9,297 nucleotides of DNA from UBA11475 sp045655805 (GTDB lineage Bacteria > Bacillota > Clostridia > Christensenellales > Borkfalkiaceae): positions 1-9,297 of the forward strand of contig JAZOPZ010000016.1 in assembly GCA_045655805.1 (NCBI GenBank), in the 5' to 3' direction. Position numbers and translations under genes: made by a program. The first letter of the stretch is position 1. Every line of letters begins with the position of its first letter. Shown here one piece after another: positions 5,913-9,297 of this stretch. Below the pieces are notes generated by a model. The model was not told the DNA's origin, searched no databases, and worked only from the letters and a program-made list of their open reading frames with translations.

Positions 5913-6677
5913 TCACAAAAGACTTTTGCCAGACCATTTATCGTCGGCATCTACTTCTAAAATTTTAGTAACGGTAGGGGCAATATCTTTTATCGTTGCA
6001 CCGAAAAATTCTTTATTAGCAGTTATATTTTTGCCATGCATTATAATAGGAATAGTCTTATCTTCAGACATATCCGTACCGTGAGTATAATCGTGCCCAC
6101 CGTGGTCGGCAGTAATTATTACGGTATAATCGTCAGAAAGCGCATCTACAACCTTTTTAGCGCATTGCAAACTTTGTTTTACTGCTAAAATATACTCGTC
6201 ACTCATCCAACCTTTTCTATGTCCAACGTCATCAGGATATCCAAAATATAAGAAGGTAAAATCCGTGTCGTTTTTAGCCAAGTAATCAATTGCAAAATTA
6301 GCAAGTTTTTCATTTGCAACACCGTAGCCAAACTTATTGCCGTTAACAAAACAAGAGTGTGCAAGCGTGCCTGGTTTTGCCAAATCACGAAGTTCACCCC
6401 AAGAAAAGAAGAACGCACATTTTTTATCATTATCAGATAATACTTCGCAAAGCCCGTTTATAGGATTTGCCCCAGCGTTAAAAGTGTTGGAGTTTGTCTT
6501 GTGAACCTCTGGGTCAACACTATGGAATAGCGACATATGACACGGCAAAGTGTCCGATGGCAAAACGGTTTTTGCGTTAAGCGTGTAAGTGCTTTTATTT
6601 AAAAAATATTGAGCCTCTTCCATCCCATTTAAAGAATCAGGACGCATACCGTCAATTAAAATAAGCAAAACTTTCAT
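5913..6677 (-). CDS. Alkaline-phosphatase-superfamily phosphodiesterase / nucleotide pyrophosphatase-like protein
   Basis: The 254-residue protein is a compact member of the type I phosphodiesterase / NPP group, two-metal (usually Zn2+) phosphoester hydrolases. Metal and catalytic motifs are complete: LILIDGMRPD (5-14, Asp9), the nucleophile region PSDTLPCH (40-47, probable nucleophile Thr43), PDDVGH (148-153, Asp149 and His153), TADHGG (189-194, Asp191 and His192) and His199 in YTHG. No signal peptide or membrane helix is seen, so it is probably cytosolic. The frame is open to 6743, but AAAGGAG (6684-6690) sits six bases before the second of two adjacent ATGs (6677), which I chose; the other ATG (6680) is only three bases away. 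It is the last gene of the operon with the CDF transporter, 16 bases after the frameshifted small gene. The substrate is not determinable. Confidence 0.88.
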   Translation of the reverse strand: MKVLLILIDGMRPDSLNGMEEAQYFLNKSTYTLNAKTVLPSDTLPCHMSLFHSVDPEVHKTNSNTFNAGANPINGLCEVLSDNDKKCAFFFSWGELRDLAKPGTLAHSCFVNGNKFGYGVANEKLANFAIDYLAKNDTDFTFLYFGYPDDVGHRKGWMSDEYILAVKQSLQCAKKVVDALSDDYTVIITADHGGHDYTHGTDMSEDKTIPIIMHGKNITANKEFFGATIKDIAPTVTKILEVDADDKWSGKSLL

Positions 6678-6693
6678 CATAAACTCCTTTAGG

Positions 6694-6960
6694 TTAAACC
6701 TCGTTGCCGAGTAGATCAACCCATTTTTTATTTTTAACGTCAATACAAATAACTTCTTTATTTAAGTCGGTATCAAAAATCTTCAATAACGTAAGTACCA
6801 TTATGTAAAAAAATGTTTTTGCTTTCTTTTACGCAAATATCAAGCGCTTTTTGAATAACTTTTTCGTCGTTTTTACCCGTGCATACGAAGTCCGAAGACT
6901 TTTTTGCATCGTCGTTAGAATTGCTTGCCGAAATAACTACAAACCCTAATTGTCGTACAT
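6694..6960 (-). pseudogene. Small operon gene with two frameshifts, beta-helix-like N-terminal motif
   Basis: The ATG at 6958-6960 has a Shine-Dalgarno (AGGTGGA, 6964-6970) overlapping the transporter stop codon, but the frame stops after four codons. In the next frame the sequence reads LGFVVISASNSNDD, FVCTGKNDEKVIQKAL and IFLHNGTYVIEDF before a TGA. A third frame then gives KNKKWVDLLGNEV and TAA at 6694-6696. Adding one base near 6949-6951 and removing one T from the five-T run at 6775-6779 (minus strand) restores one continuous frame of about 88 codons. The VISASNS...DFVC.G..DE..IQ.AL...NGTY.I pattern resembles the opening unit of pectate-lyase-like right-handed beta-helix proteins. The tail recalls short C-termini ending in KWVD. 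Both lesions are single-base, one in a homopolymer, so sequencing error is as likely as true decay. Function is unknown. Confidence 0.72.
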
Positions 6961-6968
6961 AATTCCAC

Positions 6969-8093
6969 CTATATACAATACTCCACGGTTATAACCGCGC
7001 AGTATTTTTGGTCAATATTATTAACGATTTCTTTTACCTTTTGGCAAACTTCAGCCTTACTCATAATCGTGTCGTAAGGAATTGCAACGTCAAATAACAC
7101 GTTAGTTCGTCTTTCACCACAAACTAGCCTAAAATCGTGTATAGAGAAATTTTCGTTAAAATTTTTTATCGCTAAAACGACTTTTTCTTTTAATTCGTTT
7201 ACTTCAGGGTTATCGGTAACGATAGGGTCTAAATGTCCCGTTAAAACTATGTTGGTATTATGAACGAAGTCACGTTCAATATCGTCAATTAATTCATGTG
7301 AAACAAGCACGTCGGTATTAGCGTCTACTTCAATATGAGCGCTTGCAAAATACTTGTTTGGCCCGTAACTATACACCGAAAGGTCGTGTACGTCCAAAAC
7401 GCCGTCGTATGAAAGTATTTTGTTTTTAACTTCAGTTAAAAATTCCTTGTCAGGCGCTTGACCGATGAGTTTTGAGAATATTTCCCTTAAAATACCAACT
7501 GCCGACCAAGCGATAAATAGCGCAACGAGTATCCCCGCATAACCGTCTAAATTGACGGAAGTGAACTTCCACACGATAACCGAAATTAAAACCACCGTAG
7601 TCGAAACGCAGTCGCTCAAACAATCAACAGCGCTAGCCTTAAGCATATCGGAATCAATTTTTTTAGCAATAGCGTTGTAGTAAAAATATAAACAAAATTT
7701 TGCAATTATCGAACCGCCTAACGCAATTAAAATCCAACCCGAAAAAGTTAACCCCGTAGGATTAAAAATTTTGTCTAAACTTTCCTTAAAAGTGTCGAAC
7801 GCTACGATTAAAATTAAGAACGCCACGACGAGTGAACAAATATATTCGATACGCTCGTGCCCATAAGGATGTTCTTTATCGGCTGGGCGCGACGACAACT
7901 TAAACGATATTGCCGAAATTATACTGTTACCACAGTCGGTCATATTGTTAAGCCCGTCGGCAAGCACCGATATAACGCCGAATATAGCGCCCACCGTAAT
8001 TTTACCCACGGCAAGCAAAAGATTTACGACTATACCTACAAAACTTGCTATCTTGCCTTGATTATTCCTTTGTATAGAATCAGTTTTTTGCAT
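6969..8093 (-). CDS. Cation diffusion facilitator (CDF) family metal exporter
   Basis: This 374-residue inner-membrane protein exports divalent metals in exchange for protons and works as a dimer. The six-helix membrane domain spans about 14-208. Metal-site motifs are ADGLNNMTDCGNS in TM2 (45-57, NxxxD with Asp53) and AVDCLSDCVST in TM5 (155-165, Asp157 and Asp161). DxxxD in place of the HxxxD of zinc-type CDFs suggests Mn2+ or Fe2+ rather than Zn2+; this is inference. EHPYGHERIE (74-83) is the family loop. The cytosolic dimerisation domain (about 213-292) contains HDLSVYSYGP and GHLDP. A further domain (about 293-374, HDFRLVCGERRTNVLFD) extends it, as in longer clostridial CDFs. AGGA lies about nine bases before ATG. 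It is first in an operon with the frameshifted small gene and the phosphodiesterase. Confidence 0.95.
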   Translation of the reverse strand: MQKTDSIQRNNQGKIASFVGIVVNLLLAVGKITVGAIFGVISVLADGLNNMTDCGNSIISAISFKLSSRPADKEHPYGHERIEYICSLVVAFLILIVAFDTFKESLDKIFNPTGLTFSGWILIALGGSIIAKFCLYFYYNAIAKKIDSDMLKASAVDCLSDCVSTTVVLISVIVWKFTSVNLDGYAGILVALFIAWSAVGILREIFSKLIGQAPDKEFLTEVKNKILSYDGVLDVHDLSVYSYGPNKYFASAHIEVDANTDVLVSHELIDDIERDFVHNTNIVLTGHLDPIVTDNPEVNELKEKVVLAIKNFNENFSIHDFRLVCGERRTNVLFDVAIPYDTIMSKAEVCQKVKEIVNNIDQKYCAVITVEYCI

Positions 8094-8121
8094 TTTCTAT
8101 ATCCTATTTTTTGTTTCAATT

Positions 8122-8150
8122 ATTTTATCATATTACTTCCTTTAAGTAAA
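8122..8150 (-). promoter_or_regulatory. Candidate promoter of the CDF operon
   Basis: On the minus strand TTTACT (8145-8150), a 17-base spacer and TAAAAT (8122-8127) lie about 29 bases upstream of the ATG. Matches to consensus are four and five of six, so this is weaker than other promoters in the window. An inverted repeat (8147-8154 with 8172-8179) touches its -35 box and could be an operator. Confidence 0.5.
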
Positions 8151-8187
8151 TAGTTTTGAAAAAATAATATGACTATTTATCGATAAA
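8147..8187. repeat. Inverted repeat and palindrome in the divergent CDF/DUF1295 intergenic region
   Basis: TAAATAGT (8147-8154) and ACTATTTA (8172-8179) are perfect 8-bp inverted repeats 17 bases apart. Overlapping the right arm is the perfect 12-bp palindrome TTTATCGATAAA (8176-8187). The left arm overlaps the -35 box of the CDF promoter. This could bind a dimeric regulator, but the DNA is very AT-rich and chance is possible. Confidence 0.45.
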
Positions 8188-8215
8188 ATATAACTAAATA
8201 AAACGATTTTATCTA

Positions 8216-8244
8216 TTGAATTACCATTTTATTTGTGATATACT
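8216..8244 (+). promoter_or_regulatory. Extended -10 promoter of the DUF1295 gene
   Basis: TTGAAT (8216-8221), a 17-base spacer and TATACT (8239-8244) are preceded by a TG dinucleotide (8236-8237) that makes an extended -10. It lies 29 bases upstream of the ATG at 8274. Confidence 0.78.
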
Positions 8245-8273
8245 TTTGATAGAAAACTTTTTAGGAGATTTTT

Positions 8274-9080
8274 ATGACGGCTTTCCCTATTACATTTTGG
8301 ATTTTATTAGGCGTTGCCTTACTCGTTAGTTCGATAGGCTTTAAAAACTACGTATGGTTTATCTCGCTCGGTTACGGTTTTTCAATTGCAGCTGAAGGTT
8401 TAGTAATGCTAATCTTTTACAACCAAAGCCTTACCCTTGCAAAGATACTTCTTGCGTCGATTTTTATCGTTTATGGATTAAGACTTTCCGGCTATCTTGC
8501 TATTCGTGAAGCAAAAAGCGCCTCTTACAAAAAGCATATGACTACTGAAATTAAAGACGGCAAAACCGTTCCGTTTGGCGTCAAATGCGCTATCTGGATT
8601 ACTTGCGCTATTCTTTATTTAACGCAAGTTTTACCTGTTCTTTACCGTTTTTCAGTAGGCGCTGTTGACAACGTAATGGCGTTCGTCGGCTTTGGCGTTA
8701 TGGTTGCAGGCTTGTCGCTTGAAACGGCTGCAGATATTCAAAAAAATATCGCAAAAAAGAAGAACCCTCGCCGTTTTGTTGATAAAGGACTTTACCGCAT
8801 AGTTCGTTGTCCAAACTATCTTGGAGAAATGATTTTTTGGACGGGCGCACTTTTAAGTGGTATCGGTGCGTTTAGTGGCGTTTTACAATGGATTTTTGCA
8901 TCAATCGGTTATATCGGTATAATATTCGTAATGTTCAGTGGCGCGCGTCGTCTTGAACTTCGTCAAAACAAAAACTACGGCGACGATCCTGAATATCAAG
9001 CGTACGTAAAAAGCGTACCTATACTTATACCTTTCGTGCCACTTTATAGCGTAGTAAAGTATAAATTTTTAGTAGCGTAA
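8274..9080 (+). CDS. DUF1295-family integral membrane protein (steroid 5-alpha-reductase-like fold)
   Basis: The 268-residue polytopic membrane protein has hydrophobic segments at about 6-20, 27-48, 54-75, 104-124, 132-149, 186-198 and 204-223. The DUF1295 signature is complete: GLSLETAADIQK (146-157), NPRRFVDKGLYRIVRCPNY (164-182) and LGE (183-185), then a basic and acidic stretch near the C-terminus (RRLELR at 225-230, DDPEYQAYV at 237-245). This region matches the C-terminal part of the steroid 5-alpha-reductase / isoprenylcysteine methyltransferase membrane superfamily, where it forms a cofactor pocket. AGGAG (8263-8267) six bases before the ATG sets the start. It stands alone, divergent from the CDF operon, with its own promoter and terminator. 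The family is confident. The reaction is unknown; reduction or methylation of a lipid-like substrate is only a superfamily-based guess. Confidence 0.9.
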   Translation: MTAFPITFWILLGVALLVSSIGFKNYVWFISLGYGFSIAAEGLVMLIFYNQSLTLAKILLASIFIVYGLRLSGYLAIREAKSASYKKHMTTEIKDGKTVPFGVKCAIWITCAILYLTQVLPVLYRFSVGAVDNVMAFVGFGVMVAGLSLETAADIQKNIAKKKNPRRFVDKGLYRIVRCPNYLGEMIFWTGALLSGIGAFSGVLQWIFASIGYIGIIFVMFSGARRLELRQNKNYGDDPEYQAYVKSVPILIPFVPLYSVVKYKFLVA

Positions 9081-9093
9081 ACTTAATAAACAC

Positions 9094-9121
9094 AAAAAGG
9101 CTAACGGAAGTTAGCCTTTTT
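9094..9121 (+). terminator. Terminator of the DUF1295 gene
   Basis: A perfect 12-bp stem, AAAAAGGCTAAC with GTTAGCCTTTTT (9094-9105 with 9110-9121), has a 4-base GGAA loop. It begins 13 bases after the stop codon. The A and T runs would allow function in both directions. Confidence 0.92.
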
Positions 9122-9191
9122 ATTTGTAAATTACGATTTTTGTAAGAGTTATAAATAAAAATCAACAAAATCTTCAAAAAAGCAATATTTA

Positions 9192-9220
9192 TTGACAAAA
9201 TTGCAAAAAAGTTGTATTGT
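9192..9220 (+). promoter_or_regulatory. Promoter of the right-edge gene
   Basis: A perfect TTGACA (9192-9197), a 17-base spacer and TATTGT (9215-9220) lie 53 bases before the candidate ATG at 9274. The region between the terminator at 9121 and this promoter shows nothing else recognisable. Confidence 0.68.
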
Positions 9221-9273
9221 AAAAGTATCTAAAACGACTAGCCAATTAAAAGGAGCGTTAAGCACAAACGATT

Positions 9274-9297
9274 ATGGTAACAATTAAAGAAGTTAAA
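9274..9297 (+). CDS. 5' end of a gene, possibly a LacI-family regulator (partial)
   Basis: Only eight codons are in the window: MVTIKEVK. This opening matches the usual start of LacI-family repressors (MVTIKDVAK...), whose first helix begins there, but eight residues are too few to prove it. The frame has a TAA at 9259-9261, so 9274 is the only ATG available. The good Shine-Dalgarno AAAAGGAG (9248-9255) is 18 bases upstream, farther than usual, and no closer one is seen. The imperfect palindrome CGTT-N7-AACG (9256-9270) lies between them. Confidence 0.5.

Noticed and set aside
5614..6084. 156-codon plus-strand frame
   Set aside because: Its first half runs through the hairpin array and its second half is antisense to the phosphodiesterase gene; no Shine-Dalgarno and no recognisable protein motif.
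6678..6743. Upstream extension of the phosphodiesterase to 6743
   Set aside because: The added 22 residues overlap the end of the frameshifted small gene and have no Shine-Dalgarno, whereas AAAGGAG is correctly placed for 6677.
7857..8153. 98-codon plus-strand frame
   Set aside because: Antisense to the start of the CDF gene and its promoter; low-complexity translation with no ribosome binding site.

Overview
The window looks like a low-GC Gram-positive chromosome, most likely an uncultured member of the Clostridia. This rests on the AT-rich intergenic DNA, strong purine-rich Shine-Dalgarno sequences, near-consensus sigma-A promoters with 16-18 bp spacers, an M-box magnesium riboswitch in front of mgtE, and a DUF5596-type acyltransferase. 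The exact lineage is inference. No rRNA, tRNA, CRISPR array or insertion sequence was seen.

Layout, left to right. Positions 1-80 carry the promoter and Shine-Dalgarno of a leftward gene that starts just off the window. mgtE (196-1554, minus) follows, with a terminator at its 3' end and, upstream, a full regulatory leader: promoter, M-box aptamer and a riboswitch-controlled terminator. A divergent CehA/McbA-like PHP-domain hydrolase (1968-2999, plus) ends at a bidirectional terminator. Positions 3046-4540 are a gene graveyard. The 431-codon minus-strand frame is a chimera of the middle of a D-2-hydroxyacid dehydrogenase and the C-terminal part of a glycerophosphodiester phosphodiesterase. Immediately upstream, on the plus strand, lies the headless C-terminal end of what looks like a DeoR-family regulator. 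All three are explained by two internal deletions in an ancestral divergent cluster (GDPD and 2-HADH leftward, regulator rightward).

A DUF5596 acyltransferase-like gene (4634-5500, plus) has its own promoter. Between it and the convergent phosphodiesterase gene lies a 343-bp element (5517-5859). It has 14-bp terminal inverted repeats, a nested 14-bp inverted repeat and about eight small hairpins packed inside. This is the most unusual structure in the window.

On the minus strand, a CDF metal transporter (8093-6969), a twice-frameshifted small gene (6960-6694) and an alkaline-phosphatase-superfamily hydrolase (6677-5913) form a tightly spaced operon that ends in the hairpin element. Divergent from the transporter is a DUF1295 integral membrane protein (8274-9080) with its own extended -10 promoter and terminator. 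The right edge has a promoter and the first eight codons of a gene that may encode a LacI-family regulator.

Functional themes: divalent cation homeostasis (MgtE with its Mg2+ riboswitch, and a CDF exporter), phosphoester or metal-dependent hydrolysis (PHP and phosphodiesterase enzymes), and decay of a carbohydrate or glycerophosphodiester utilisation locus.
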